DNA of 64,000 nucleotides from Nocardia abscessus (GCF_015477775.1 NZ_JADLQO010000002.1:806001-870000); one strand, 5' to 3'. Shown: positions 21,201 to 30,716, counted from the stretch's first letter. Numbers and translations are program-made. The notes: generated by a model from the sequence alone, not told the origin.

Positions 21201-22382
21201 ATGGCGACCGTCACGCAGATCGACGAGGCGCGGCGCTGGTCCATGCTCGGCCTCGGCGTCTTCGCCCAGGCCTCCAGCGCGGTCTTCATCCACGGCGTCC
21301 CGTTCCTGCTGCCCGCGCTGACCGACCGCGGTATGCCGCTCGCCACCGCGGGCCTGCTGGTCGCCATGCCCACCGTCGGCCTGGTGTGCACCCTGATCGC
21401 GTGGGGCTACCTGGTCGACCGGATCGGCGAGCGCAAGGTACTGGTCGGCGGCCCCCTGCTGATGCTGGCGGCCGGATGCGCCGCGGCGGCCACGACCGAC
21501 GACCTGGCGTTGGGCGCGCTGCTGTTCCTCGGCGGCGTCGGGGCGGCGAGCACCAACGGCGCCAGCGGCCGGGTCATCGTCGGCTGGTTCCCTCCGCACC
21601 GGCGCGGGTTGGCGATGGGCATCCGGCAGACCGCCCAGCCGCTGGGAGTGGGCGTCGCCGCGTTGGCGATTCCGGCCGTCGCCTCCACCTACGGCGTGCC
21701 CGCGGCGGTTCTCGTTCCCGCGCTCATGGCGGGCGTGGCGGCCGTGGGCTGTCTGGCCGGCATCGTCGACCCGCCGCGCCCGCCGGCCTCCGCCGCCGAT
21801 CCGTCGTTGCGCGCCAATCCTTATCGCGACGACGCCACGCTGTGGCGCATCCATCTGGTCTCGGTGCTGCTCGTCGTCCCGCAGGGCACCGTGTGGACGT
21901 TCGCGCTGCTGTGGCTGCACCGCGACATCGGCTGGTCGCTGACCGCCGCGGGGGCGCTGGTGACCGTCACCCAGATCCTCGGCGCACTGGGCCGCATCGG
22001 CGCGGGCGCCTGGTCGGATCGCGCGGGCAGCCGGATGGGCCCGCTGCGGACGGTCGCGATCGCCGCCGTGCTCTCGATGGCCGCGCTGGCGCTGGCCGCG
22101 TGGACGCACTGGTGGTGGGCCGCCATCCCGCTGCTGATCGCCGCGTCGGTGATCACCGTCTCCGACAATGGATTGGCCTTCACCGCGGTCGCCGAGATCG
22201 CGGGCCCCTACTGGAGCGGCCGGGGGCTGGGCATCCAGAACACCGGGCAGAATCTGGCCATGGCCGCCGTCCCGCCGGTGTTCGGCGCCCTGATCACCGC
22301 GAGCGGCTTTCCCGCCGCCTTCCTGCTGGCCGCGGCCACCGCCGTAGCGGCCGTCCCCTTGGTCCCCCGCGACCCCGGCTGA
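21201..22382 (+). CDS. Major facilitator superfamily transporter
   Basis: A 393-residue integral membrane protein with about 12 hydrophobic segments, in the position of Rv2994. The cytoplasmic loop 2-3 motif is GYLVDRIGERKVLVGG and the second half has GRIGAGAWSDRAGSRMGP. ATG at 21201 is set by gaggtg 6 bases upstream; a GTG at 21192 is less likely. The substrate is not readable. Unusual AT-rich repeats lie right before it. Confidence 0.88.
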   Translation: MATVTQIDEARRWSMLGLGVFAQASSAVFIHGVPFLLPALTDRGMPLATAGLLVAMPTVGLVCTLIAWGYLVDRIGERKVLVGGPLLMLAAGCAAAATTDDLALGALLFLGGVGAASTNGASGRVIVGWFPPHRRGLAMGIRQTAQPLGVGVAALAIPAVASTYGVPAAVLVPALMAGVAAVGCLAGIVDPPRPPASAADPSLRANPYRDDATLWRIHLVSVLLVVPQGTVWTFALLWLHRDIGWSLTAAGALVTVTQILGALGRIGAGAWSDRAGSRMGPLRTVAIAAVLSMAALALAAWTHWWWAAIPLLIAASVITVSDNGLAFTAVAEIAGPYWSGRGLGIQNTGQNLAMAAVPPVFGALITASGFPAAFLLAAATAVAAVPLVPRDPG

Positions 22383-22433
22383 GAGAGGACGTGGGCGAGC
22401 GCGGAGTGGTCGAGGACCTTTCGTGGGGATGCG

Positions 22434-22470
22434 CGAAGGTCCCGTTGCCCAGGTGGGAACGGGACCTTCG
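22434..22470. terminator. Bidirectional terminator between the MFS gene and leuB
   Basis: Arms cgaaggtcccgttgccc and gggaacgggaccttcg pair over at least 13 bp with a small internal mismatch, in the 100-bp convergent gap. Confidence 0.75.
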
Positions 22471-22481
22471 GGGGGCGAGGA

Positions 22482-23489
22482 TCAGAGGGTGGCGGCGATC
22501 CGGTCGCCGATCTCCACGGTCGACGCGGCGCCCGAGCGGGACTCGAGGTCCTTCGCGACGGCCGACTCGATGCGCGTGGCCGCCTCGGTGTCGCCGAGGT
22601 GGTTGAGCAGGAGGGAGACCGAGAGGATCGCCGCGGTTGGGTCGGCCTTGGACTGACCGGCGATGTCGGGGGCGCTGCCGTGCACCGGCTCGAACATGCT
22701 GGGGTTCGTCCCGGAGGCGTCGATGTTGCCGCTGGCGGCCAGCCCGATGCCGCCGCTCACGGCGGCGGCGAGATCGGTGATGATGTCGCCGAAGAGGTTG
22801 TCGGTGACGATCACGTCGAACCGGCCCGGATCGTTGACCATGTGGATGGTCGCGGCATCGATGTGCTGGTAAGCCGTGGTGACCTCGGGGAACTCGGCCG
22901 CGACCTCGTCCACGGTGCGCTGCCAGAGCGAGCCGGCGAAGGTGAGCACGTTGTTCTTGTGCACCAGCGTCAGGTGCTTGCGCCGTGCCTGCGCCTTGGC
23001 GAAGGCGTAGCGCACGACGCGCTCGATGCCGAAGCGGGTGTTGGTGCTGACCTCGGTGGCCACCTCGTGCGGGGTGTCGACGCGAATCGCGCCGCCGGTG
23101 CCGGTGTACGGGCCCTCGGTGCCCTCGCGCACCACGACGAAGTCGATGTCGGGATTGCCCGCCAGCGGGCTGGTCACGCCGGGGAACAGCTTGGACGGCC
23201 GCAGGTTCACGTGGTGGTCCAGCGCGAACCGGGTGCGCAGCAACAGACCGCGTTCGAGCACGCCGCTGGGCACCGACGGGTCGCCGATCGCGCCGAGCAG
23301 GATCGCGTCGTGCTGCTTCAGCTCGGGCAGCACCGAATCCGGCAGGATCTCGCCGGTCGCGTGGTAGCGGCGCGCACCGAGGTCGTACTCGGTCTTCTCG
23401 ACACCGGGCACGACCACGTCGAGCACCTTGAGCGCCTCGGCGATGACCTCGGGCCCGATCCCGTCGCCCGGGATGACAGCAAGCTTCAT
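22482..23489 (-). CDS. leuB: 3-isopropylmalate dehydrogenase
   Basis: Oxidative decarboxylation of 3-isopropylmalate with NAD+ in leucine synthesis; 335 residues of the short actinobacterial type. Family blocks: [50 protein letters not shown], and [15 protein letters not shown] with [20 protein letters not shown]. The start follows the conserved [10 protein letters not shown]; upstream in-frame sequence is not coding. Confidence 0.97.
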   Translation of the reverse strand: MKLAVIPGDGIGPEVIAEALKVLDVVVPGVEKTEYDLGARRYHATGEILPDSVLPELKQHDAILLGAIGDPSVPSGVLERGLLLRTRFALDHHVNLRPSKLFPGVTSPLAGNPDIDFVVVREGTEGPYTGTGGAIRVDTPHEVATEVSTNTRFGIERVVRYAFAKAQARRKHLTLVHKNNVLTFAGSLWQRTVDEVAAEFPEVTTAYQHIDAATIHMVNDPGRFDVIVTDNLFGDIITDLAAAVSGGIGLAASGNIDASGTNPSMFEPVHGSAPDIAGQSKADPTAAILSVSLLLNHLGDTEAATRIESAVAKDLESRSGAASTVEIGDRIAATL

Positions 23490-23671
23490 GACAAATGCTC
23501 CGTTCGATGTTGCCGGTAACGGCCGACACGACGTGCGGCCCGGAGATGACCGCCGGGGCGCGCACGACAGTCCGGCCGGGGTGACCGCAGCATCGTCACG
23601 GTACTCGGCGCGGCCGGATCGCCGAGCACCGGGCGCGATGACGCGGCGGGTCCGCGCGCCGGGAGAGTGAC

Positions 23672-23706
23672 CGGCGCCGCGCACGAGTGCTTCGTGCGCG
23701 GCGCCG
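23672..23706 (-). terminator. Hairpin between serA and leuB
   Basis: Perfect 15-bp arms (cggcgccgcgcacga and tcgtgcgcggcgccg) with loop gtgct, about 40 bases after the serA stop. Confidence 0.65.
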
Positions 23707-23743
23707 ATTCCGCGTGTGCCGGGGCGCTGCGGCCCCGATCAGG

Positions 23744-25342
23744 TCAGGTCAGGTCGACCTGGACGACCTTGGCGGCGCCGACCGACTCGGCGATCGCGTC
23801 CTGCACGTCGACGGGCACCTCGCGGGCCACGCGCAGCACCACGGTGGCGCCTTCCTTGTCGACGTCCTGGGTCAGCTGCGCGGCCAGGATGTCGACCTCG
23901 GCCTCGCCGAGCTTGGTGCCGATCTTGCCCAGCGCGCCCGGCCGGTCCTCGTAGTTCAGGATGGCCAGGTTGAGGCCCTCGGCGCGCATGTCGTAGTTGC
24001 GGCCGTTGATGTTGACGATCTTCTCCACCAGCTGCGGTTCGGTCAGCGTGCCCGCGACGTTCAGGGTGCTGCCGTCGCCGAACACAGCGCGCAGGTCGAC
24101 GAGGCTGCGGTGGCTCGGGCTCTCCGACACTGTGGTGACCTCGGCGGTGATGCCGCGATCCTTGGCCAGCGCGGGCGCGTTGACGAAGGTGACCTGGTCC
24201 TCGACCAGCGCGGAGAAGATGCCGCGCAGCGCGGACAGCTCCAGCACCCCGACCTCCTGCGCGGCCAGCTCGCCGCGCACCTGGACCTCGACGCTGACCG
24301 GCAGCTCGTTGGACAGCGCGCCGAGCAGCGCGCCCTGCTTGCGGACGATGTCCAGCCAGGGGGCGACTTCTTCGCCGACCGTGCCGCCGGTGACGTTCAC
24401 CGCGCCGGGCACGAACTCACCGGCCAGGGCCAGCAGTACCGACTTCGCGACGTCGGTGCCCGCGCGATCCTGCGCCTCGGAGGTGGAGGCGCCCAGGTGC
24501 GGGGTCACCACGACCTGCGGCAGGTCGAACAGCGGGCTGTCGGTGCACGGCTCGGTCTCGAACACGTCCAGACCGGCGGCGCGCACGTGGCCGGACTTGA
24601 TCGCCTCGGCCAGGGCGGACTCGTCGACCAGACCGCCGCGGGCGGCGTTGACGATGATCACGCCCGGCTTGGTCTTGGCGATGGCCTCCTTGCCGATCAG
24701 GCCCTTGGTCTCCGGGGTCTTCGGGAGGTGGATCGAGATCAGGTCGGCGCGCTCGAGCAGCTCGTCGAGGGTGAGCAGCTCGATGCCCAGCTGCGCGGCG
24801 CGGGCGGGCGACACGTAGGGGTCGTAGGCGACGATCTTGGTCTCGAAGGCGGCCAGGCGCGCGGCGAACAGCTGGCCGATGCGGCCGAGGCCGACGACGC
24901 CGACGGTCTTGCCGAAGATCTCCACGCCGTTGAACTTGCTGCGCTGCCAGGTGTGCTCACGCAGGGTGGCGTCCGCGGCGGGAACCTGACGGGCGGCCGA
25001 CAGCAGCAGGGTGACCGCGTGCTCGGCGGCGGTGTGGATGTTCGAGGTGGGCGCGTTCACGACCATGACGCCGCGCTCGGTGGCGGCGGGCACGTCGACG
25101 TTGTCCAGGCCGACACCCGCGCGGGCGACGATCTTGAGGTTCTTCCCGGCTTCCAGGACCTCGGCGTCGACCGTGGTCGCCGACCGCACCAGCAGCGCGT
25201 CGGCCTCGGGCACCGCGGCCAGCAGCGCCGGGCGGTCGGGTCCGTCGACCCACCGGACCTCGACACCGTCACCGAGCGCGTCGACGGTCGACTGGGCGAG
25301 CTTGTCGGCGATCAGAACTACAGGACGGCCTGCTTGGCTCAC
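23744..25342 (-). CDS. serA: D-3-phosphoglycerate dehydrogenase, long form with ASB and ACT domains
   Basis: First step of serine synthesis, oxidising 3-phosphoglycerate with NAD+; 532 residues. N-terminal catalytic core with [19 protein letters not shown], the Rossmann motif [14 protein letters not shown], and the Arg/Glu/His catalytic set ([24 protein letters not shown]). The C-terminal 200 residues hold the intervening (allosteric substrate-binding) and ACT domains, giving serine feedback as in mycobacterial SerA1. GTG start ([14 protein letters not shown]) with aggag 8 bases before. The stop lies inside a triple aggtc repeat. Confidence 0.97.
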   Translation of the reverse strand: MSQAGRPVVLIADKLAQSTVDALGDGVEVRWVDGPDRPALLAAVPEADALLVRSATTVDAEVLEAGKNLKIVARAGVGLDNVDVPAATERGVMVVNAPTSNIHTAAEHAVTLLLSAARQVPAADATLREHTWQRSKFNGVEIFGKTVGVVGLGRIGQLFAARLAAFETKIVAYDPYVSPARAAQLGIELLTLDELLERADLISIHLPKTPETKGLIGKEAIAKTKPGVIIVNAARGGLVDESALAEAIKSGHVRAAGLDVFETEPCTDSPLFDLPQVVVTPHLGASTSEAQDRAGTDVAKSVLLALAGEFVPGAVNVTGGTVGEEVAPWLDIVRKQGALLGALSNELPVSVEVQVRGELAAQEVGVLELSALRGIFSALVEDQVTFVNAPALAKDRGITAEVTTVSESPSHRSLVDLRAVFGDGSTLNVAGTLTEPQLVEKIVNINGRNYDMRAEGLNLAILNYEDRPGALGKIGTKLGEAEVDILAAQLTQDVDKEGATVVLRVAREVPVDVQDAIAESVGAAKVVQVDLT

Positions 25343-25463
25343 GTGGAGTACTCCTGGGGAATGGGGTCGGCAATTACCGCCGACCAGCTTAGTGCGCGCG
25401 ATTTCCGCCTCGGCTACCACCTGGTAGGCGGGCGTCCTCAGTCTTTCCGGTGGAAAGAATATG

Positions 25464-25475
25464 AAGACCGGTCTA
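25464..25475. promoter_or_regulatory. TetR operator upstream of its own gene
   Basis: aagaccggtcta, core AGACCGGTCT palindrome, 11 bases before the tetR start. The same core recurs before the next gene at 26088. Confidence 0.75.
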
Positions 25476-25485
25476 CAGTCAGGGC

Positions 25486-26040
25486 ATGGGCGTCAAAGGC
25501 ACCGAGACTCGCGGCAAACTCGTCGAGGCGGCGCGCACACTGGTGGAGCGGCACGGTTACTACGGCGCCGGGCTCAATCAGATCCTGGCGGCCAGCGGCG
25601 CGCCACGCGGTTCGCTGTACTTCCACTTCCCCGGCGGCAAGGACGAATTGGTCGCGGCGGCGATCGCCCAGGCGAGCAAGGAGATCGCGGCGCTGATCGA
25701 CACGATCGAACCCGGCGACGCCGCCGCGGCCGCGAGCAGGCTGCTGCGCATGTTCGGTGATCGGCTGGAAGCGTCCGGGTGGCAACAGGGTTGCCCGGTC
25801 GCCACCGTGGCCTTAGACGTGGCGGCGGCGAACGACGCGGTCCAAGCCGAGTGCGCCGCCGCCTACGCCGCCTGGCAACAGGCGCTGCGGCTGCGATTGC
25901 GGGCCGATGGCCGCGAGAACGCCGACGACCTGGCCGCCGCGGTGCTCGCCATGGTCGAGGGGGCGCTGCTACTGGCGCGTGCGCAACGCAGTCGCGAACC
26001 TTTGGAACGCGTCGAACGCACTCTACTCGCCCTGCTCTGA
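25486..26040 (+). CDS. TetR/AcrR regulator, LmrA/YxaF type
   Basis: A 184-residue repressor. The N-terminal HTH spans KLVEAARTLVERHGYYGAG to GAPRGSLYFHFPGGKDELV, and the central SGWQQGCPVATVALDVAAAND block with its buried Cys is typical of the LmrA/YxaF/YcdC group. Identical palindromic cores precede this gene and the next one, so it likely represses both and is released by a small-molecule ligand. Confidence 0.9.
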   Translation: MGVKGTETRGKLVEAARTLVERHGYYGAGLNQILAASGAPRGSLYFHFPGGKDELVAAAIAQASKEIAALIDTIEPGDAAAAASRLLRMFGDRLEASGWQQGCPVATVALDVAAANDAVQAECAAAYAAWQQALRLRLRADGRENADDLAAAVLAMVEGALLLARAQRSREPLERVERTLLALL

Positions 26041-26087
26041 GTCGAGAGTCCGTCAACCCGCTTCCTTTTTCATAGCCTCAAAATATG

Positions 26088-26099
26088 TAGACCGGTCTA
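26088..26099. promoter_or_regulatory. TetR operator upstream of the epimerase-hydrolase gene
   Basis: Perfect 12-bp palindrome TAGACCGGTCTA, ending 2 bases before the aaggag ribosome site of the gene starting at 26114. Confidence 0.8.
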
Positions 26100-26113
26100 G
26101 TAAGGAGAATGTC

Positions 26114-27823
26114 ATGTCCGACAGCATCGTGTTCGGAGCCGCTGGATTCCTCGGCCGCGCCGCGGTCGCCCGGCTGCTCGAGCAGGGGCGTTCCGTCACC
26201 GCCGCCTTGCGTGCGGGCAGCGAGGAGCGGCTCACCAGTTGGCTGCGCAGACGCGGCGTCGACTCGGGCGCGCTGGAAATCGTCGCGTGCGACGTCACCG
26301 CCGAGGACCTGGGTCTGCCCGCCGGGTTCGACCCGTCCGGCATCCGCGACGTGTACAACTGCGCGGCCCGCTTCGCCTTCGGACTCGCGCCCGAGGACGC
26401 GTACGCGGTCAACGTCACCGGCGCGCTGCACGTACTGGAGTGGGCCGCCGCCCTGCCCGGCCTGCGACGCCTCGTCCACATCACGGGATATCGGATCACC
26501 GTCGAGCAATCCGAGGAACAGCATTGGGAGAAGGGCGCTTACGGTGCATCCAAGTTCGAGTCGGATCCGCTGCTGCGGCGGCGAGCCGCCGAGCTGGGCG
26601 TCGCGCTGACCATCGCGAACCCGAGCAGTGTGATCGGCCCCGGTCAATACGTCGGGCTCGCCGGTGTGGTCGAGCAACTGTGGAACGGAAGACTCCCGGT
26701 CACCCCCGGCGGGGCGGATACGTTCGTGCCGATCGTCGATCTGGACTACTTCACCGACTTCTTGATCAGTCTCCCCACCCTGCCGGATACCGCGGGCCGG
26801 TCCTACACGGTTCTCGACGATCGAACTCCGGTGCTGCCGACGCTGATCCGGCTGCTGGCCGGGCACATGGGGGTCCGCGCGCCGCGGTTCTCGATTCCGG
26901 TCGGTGTCATCGAGAAACTTCCGCGCGCGTTGACCGGCGCCGATCCAGAGTCGCTGAGCTTCATCGCCGACGACCGCTACGACACCTCGGCGGCACAGGA
27001 CGTGGCCCGCCGCGCCGGACTCACCATGCCTTCGACCGAGGCCACCCTGCTGACCTGGGCCGACCATCTCGTGGCCAGCCGGTTCGGCGCGGTGGCCGAC
27101 GATCCAACCGCCGGATTCGCCGATGGCGTCTGGGTGAGCGGCGAACGGCAACGCCCCGCCTACGTTCTCGTGCACGGGCTTCCGCTCGACGGTGAATCGT
27201 GGCACGCGGTACGCGCGGAGTTGGACGAGCCGAGCCTGGTCGTCGACCTGCCCGGCCTCGGGCGCTCGGCGCCCGGCGATCCCGATGCGGCGCTCCCAAG
27301 GCTGCTCGCCTCCGTCCACACCCGCCCCGTGCTGGTCGGTCACTCACTCGGCTGCGGTCCGGTGCTGCGGTACGCGGCGGAGCATCCCGAGCGGATCTCC
27401 GGCGTGCTACTGGTGGCGCCCGCGTTCTTGCAGCCGCGGTCCGGCTTGCTGCTGCGCTCACCGTTGGCGGCGGCGGCGATGCGCCGGATGTCGTCGACCG
27501 CCTTGGCGAAACAGCTCGGCGTACCCGACAGCGCCGCGATCGCGAGCGCCGCGGCGAACCTGCGCAGGCCGGGCGTCGCCGCCCGCACCGTCGCCGCGCT
27601 GCGCCGCGCGAGCGCTCCCGCTCGGCGTGCGGAGTTGCGCGCACTGCTCGAACGGATCGAGGTGCCGGTGCGGATCATCACCGGTTCCGGTGATCCACTC
27701 ACCGTCAGGACAGCTCGGGACGCGATTTCGATCGAGGGCACCGGCCATTACCCGCAGTTGACCCACCCCGCCCGGGTCGCGGCGGAACTCGCCCGGATCC
27801 CTGCCGTCGGGGCGCTCGGCTGA
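26114..27823 (+). CDS. Fusion of an extended SDR/epimerase-type reductase and an alpha/beta hydrolase
   Basis: A 569-residue two-domain protein. Residues 1-330 are an extended short-chain dehydrogenase: nucleotide motif FGAAGFLGRAA at the N-terminus, catalytic YGASK near residue 140, and NPSSVIGPGQYVG. Residues 345-569 are an alpha/beta hydrolase: VHGLPLDGESWHAV, VVDLPGLGRSAPGD, nucleophile elbow GHSLGCG, late acid in TGSGDPLT and His in GTGHYPQL. The frame is continuous with no internal start needed. NAD(P) redox followed by ester or lactone hydrolysis of a lipophilic compound is a reasonable guess. aaggag site; preceded by the TetR operator. Confidence 0.88.
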   Translation: MSDSIVFGAAGFLGRAAVARLLEQGRSVTAALRAGSEERLTSWLRRRGVDSGALEIVACDVTAEDLGLPAGFDPSGIRDVYNCAARFAFGLAPEDAYAVNVTGALHVLEWAAALPGLRRLVHITGYRITVEQSEEQHWEKGAYGASKFESDPLLRRRAAELGVALTIANPSSVIGPGQYVGLAGVVEQLWNGRLPVTPGGADTFVPIVDLDYFTDFLISLPTLPDTAGRSYTVLDDRTPVLPTLIRLLAGHMGVRAPRFSIPVGVIEKLPRALTGADPESLSFIADDRYDTSAAQDVARRAGLTMPSTEATLLTWADHLVASRFGAVADDPTAGFADGVWVSGERQRPAYVLVHGLPLDGESWHAVRAELDEPSLVVDLPGLGRSAPGDPDAALPRLLASVHTRPVLVGHSLGCGPVLRYAAEHPERISGVLLVAPAFLQPRSGLLLRSPLAAAAMRRMSSTALAKQLGVPDSAAIASAAANLRRPGVAARTVAALRRASAPARRAELRALLERIEVPVRIITGSGDPLTVRTARDAISIEGTGHYPQLTHPARVAAELARIPAVGALG

Positions 27824-27861
27824 TCCCGCCGCCGCTCCCGTGACAACGGCCTCGCACAGCG

Positions 27862-27896
27862 GCGGGCCCCCACACCTTCTCGGTGCGGGGGCCCGC
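27862..27896. terminator. Hairpin between convergent genes
   Basis: Arms gcgggcccccacacc and ggtgcgggggcccgc with one A-C mismatch and a ttctc loop; lies between the fusion gene and the 39-codon gene. Confidence 0.75.
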
Positions 27897-27952
27897 TCGG
27901 TCACGCCCTCGGTCGGCGCGGGACCCGGTCGATCTGCTCGACCGTACGTCGG

Positions 27953-28072
27953 TCAGCGGCCGCCGAAGGAACCCGTCCACAAGGTGTCGACCAGGCCGTG
28001 CAGAGCGGCGCCGAGCGTATTGAAAAGACCGTTCAGGGCAGCGCTACCGGTGTCGATGATAACGGGGATCAT
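27953..28072 (-). CDS. 39-residue hydrophobic peptide, possible small pore-forming or membrane peptide
   Basis: Begins MIPVIIDTGSAALNG and ends in LVDTLWTGSFGGR. The middle (ALNGLFNTLGAALHGLVDTL) is amphipathic when drawn as a helix. The start follows a strong gaggaagagg site and the gene ends before a strong convergent terminator, so expression looks real. There is no signal peptide. Corynebacterial PorA/PorH porins are similarly short, signal-less amphipathic peptides; the resemblance is in size and character only. Confidence 0.55.
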   Translation of the reverse strand: MIPVIIDTGSAALNGLFNTLGAALHGLVDTLWTGSFGGR

Positions 28073-28506
28073 GGAAATACCTCTTCCTCGAAACATAATC
28101 CAGTCGAACTGGCTGACACGAGGCACATCGGCGGCCACGGGGTGGCAGTTACGGAATTCGACAATATGGAGATGCAGGCCACATTAGCACATCATTGTGG
28201 CGCACGACACCTCCGATCCCATGCTTGAGCTGCGAATCTAGTCAAACGTCCAGGTCAGAGCGCCCACAGTGCTGCACCAATTTCTCAAGCCAACGAGCAC
28301 AGCGAGACGACTCGAAAGAAAGTCGCCGAGAGGTCACATCCCCAGGAAATAGGGGCTTCCGAGCGACGCTGCCGAAAAACTCGCCCTAATTTGAACAATA
28401 GAGCATATGAATAACTCTTGATTACCCGCCCGGCGGCCCATGGAGAATTGTGACGCCCGGTCGACACCGATGTTCGGCGACCGAAGCGGCCGAGGGCAGC
28501 GGGTGC
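28073..28506. other. AT-richer intergenic stretch
   Basis: 434 bases between the 39-codon gene and the LysR gene. It is clearly less GC-rich than its surroundings, mainly at 28150-28430. It must hold the promoter of the small gene; no further gene or strong hairpin was found. Confidence 0.5.
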
Positions 28507-29433
28507 TCAGGATGCCTCGGTGGTGACCAACCGCACATCCCCGGCCTCCTTCGTGACGGCCACCGCGCGGGCGAACGCGCGTACCCGCGGAGTCTCGCGG
28601 TAGCGGTGCCACACCAGCCCGAGCCGGGACTCGGCGATCCCGGTCACCGGTACGAAGACCACCGGCCGCCTGCGGTGTGATTCCGCGGTCGGATGGCACA
28701 GCAGCATCGCGCCGCGGCCGGCTGCCACCGCGGCGAGGCCCTCCTCCAGCGTGCCGACCTCAGGGCCGGGGCGCACCCTGCGGCCCTCCGGCGTCACGTC
28801 CAGCGCCTGCGCCCTGCGCCAGTACTCCGGCGCCGGAGCGCGCACGCCGACCAGCGTGACCTCCGCGAGTTCCTCCACCGACAGCGCGGCACGTCCCGCG
28901 AGCGGGTGGGTGCTGGCCACCGCGAGCGTCTGGGGCTGCCCCTCGAACACCGATCCGAGCACCAGATCACGCTCGCCCATCGGCAGCAGCACGACCGCGG
29001 CGTCGACCTCGGCGCGCCGTAGCGCACCGAACGGATCGGCCAAGGGGATCTCGACCAGCTCGGCCGAGCAGTCCGGATGACGCCGCTGAAACAGCTCGAC
29101 GGCGGCCATCAGGTGATCGTTGCCCGCGCCCTGGAAACCGATGCGCAAGATCCCGTCCACACCTCGGGCGGCGGCGCGGGCATCGTCGACCGTCGCGCGC
29201 AACGCGGCATAGGCGGGGCGCAGTTCGGCGAGGAAATCCGTACCGAGCGGAGTCAACCGGACGGTACGGCTGGTGCGTTCCACGAGCCGGCCGCCAATGC
29301 GCCGCTCCAGCGCGCGCAATAGCTGGCTCACCCTGCTCTGCGACACGTACAGCCGCTCGCCGGCCCGCCCGAAGTGCAGTTCCTCGGCGAGCGCGAGAAA
29401 CGCCTCCAGCTCACGGATCTCCACCCCGCCCAT
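28507..29433 (-). CDS. LysR-family regulator
   Basis: A 308-residue regulator: winged HTH at residues 1-65 (EIRELEAFLALAEELHFGRA, then LYVSQSRVSQLLRALERRIG), followed by a periplasmic-binding-like effector domain (ILRIGFQGAGNDHLMAAVELF). ATG at 29433 is set by aagggag; a GTG at 29448 is in frame but less well placed. Divergent from an MFS exporter with a palindrome between them, so it most likely controls that gene and itself. Confidence 0.9.
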   Translation of the reverse strand: MGGVEIRELEAFLALAEELHFGRAGERLYVSQSRVSQLLRALERRIGGRLVERTSRTVRLTPLGTDFLAELRPAYAALRATVDDARAAARGVDGILRIGFQGAGNDHLMAAVELFQRRHPDCSAELVEIPLADPFGALRRAEVDAAVVLLPMGERDLVLGSVFEGQPQTLAVASTHPLAGRAALSVEELAEVTLVGVRAPAPEYWRRAQALDVTPEGRRVRPGPEVGTLEEGLAAVAAGRGAMLLCHPTAESHRRRPVVFVPVTGIAESRLGLVWHRYRETPRVRAFARAVAVTKEAGDVRLVTTEAS

Positions 29434-29463
29434 CAGGCTCCCTTCCACGGTCGATGAGTCCAG

Positions 29464-29479
29464 CTCATAGAACTATGAG
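29464..29479. promoter_or_regulatory. Palindromic LysR operator in the divergent gap
   Basis: CTCATAG-AA-CTATGAG, 7-bp arms, containing a T-N11-A motif; midway between the LysR start and the MFS start. Confidence 0.7.
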
Positions 29480-29525
29480 AGCTTCGCCGTTGTTTCCCCC
29501 TGCCACGAGCCGTTGGCTGGAGGAC

Positions 29526-30716
29526 ATGACACAGGTTCAGGAACTCGTTGCGCCGCCGCCGGTTTCGGCGATTCGCGGCCGGCTCGGCGTCGCCGCCGTG
29601 ACCGCGGGCACGTTCACGGTGGTCACCTCCGAGATGCTGCCGGTCGGCCTGCTCACTCCGATCGGCTCGGCGCTGCGGGTGAGCGAAGGCAGCGTCGGTC
29701 TCGCGTTGACGGTGACGGGCCTGGTGGCCGCGGTGTCGGCGCCCGTGCTCACCGCGGCGCTGGGCCGGATCGAGCGCAGGGTGGTGCTCTGCGGATTGAT
29801 GGCGGTGCTCGCACTGGGCAACCTCGGCACCGCATGGGCGCCCACCTTCGGGGTGCTGATGGGGGCGCGGGTGCTGGTCGGCGTGGGCATGGGCGGTGTG
29901 TGGGCGCTCGCCGCGAGCCTGGCGGCGCGGCTGGTGCCCGCACGGTCGGTGACCGCCGCGACGTCGCTGGTCTTCGCCGGCGTCGCGGTCGCCTCGGTGC
30001 TCGGCATCCCCGCGGGAACCGTACTGGGCGCGCTCGCCGGGTGGCGGATCGTGTTCGCCGCCGCCGCGGGGCTCGCGCTGCTGGTCCTCACGGCGATGGC
30101 GGCCGCGCTGCCGCGCCTGCCCGCGACGGAGGCCGCGGCGCTGGGCGGCGTGCTGCGGCTGACGCGGCAGCCGGGCTTGCGCGTCGCCCTGCTCGTGGTC
30201 GCGTTCCTGGTCACCGGCCACTTCGCCGCCTACACCTACGTGCGGCCGGTGCTCGAGGAGGTGACCGGCGTCGGCGCGGGGACGATCGGCACCCTGCTGC
30301 TGGTGTACGGGATCGCCGGTGTCGCGGGCAATTTCGGCGCGGGCGCGGCAGCGGCACGGACACCGCGCAAGACCCTGATCGCGATCGGCTCGATCCTCGC
30401 CGCCGCCGCGATCGTCTTGCCCGTGCTCGGCGCCGCGCTGCCGCAGGCCATCGTGCTGATGGTCGTGTGGGGCCTGTCCTACGGCGGCGTCTCGGTGAGC
30501 ACGCAGAACTGGGTCTTCGCCGCGTCACCCGGAGCGAAGGAAGGCGCGTCCGCCCTGTTCGCCGGGGTTTTCAATGCCGCCATCGCACTCGGGTCGCTGA
30601 CCGGCGGGCTGGCCGCGGACAGGGTGGGCCTCGCCGCCGCCCTGTGGCTCGGCGGCGCGCTGGCTGTCGTCGCCGTGGTCGTTGCCGCGTTCGGAACAGT
30701 CGGCCATCGTCGGTGA
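29526..30716 (+). CDS. MFS drug/sugar efflux transporter (DHA1 type)
   Basis: A 396-residue, 12-helix transporter. N-terminal helix 1 carries TFTVVTSEMLPVGLLTPI, loop 2-3 is degenerate (GRIERRVVLCG), and helix 5 has the antiporter-type VLGIPAGTVLGALAGWRIVF. The ATG at 29526 follows ggagg; an earlier ATG at 29475 would overlap the palindrome. Export of a toxic or signalling compound under the adjacent LysR is likely. Confidence 0.88.
   Translation: MTQVQELVAPPPVSAIRGRLGVAAVTAGTFTVVTSEMLPVGLLTPIGSALRVSEGSVGLALTVTGLVAAVSAPVLTAALGRIERRVVLCGLMAVLALGNLGTAWAPTFGVLMGARVLVGVGMGGVWALAASLAARLVPARSVTAATSLVFAGVAVASVLGIPAGTVLGALAGWRIVFAAAAGLALLVLTAMAAALPRLPATEAAALGGVLRLTRQPGLRVALLVVAFLVTGHFAAYTYVRPVLEEVTGVGAGTIGTLLLVYGIAGVAGNFGAGAAAARTPRKTLIAIGSILAAAAIVLPVLGAALPQAIVLMVVWGLSYGGVSVSTQNWVFAASPGAKEGASALFAGVFNAAIALGSLTGGLAADRVGLAAALWLGGALAVVAVVVAAFGTVGHRR

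Noticed and set aside
23687..25696. 669-codon frame opposite serA
   Set aside because: Mirror of serA codon bias; no start signal or domain.
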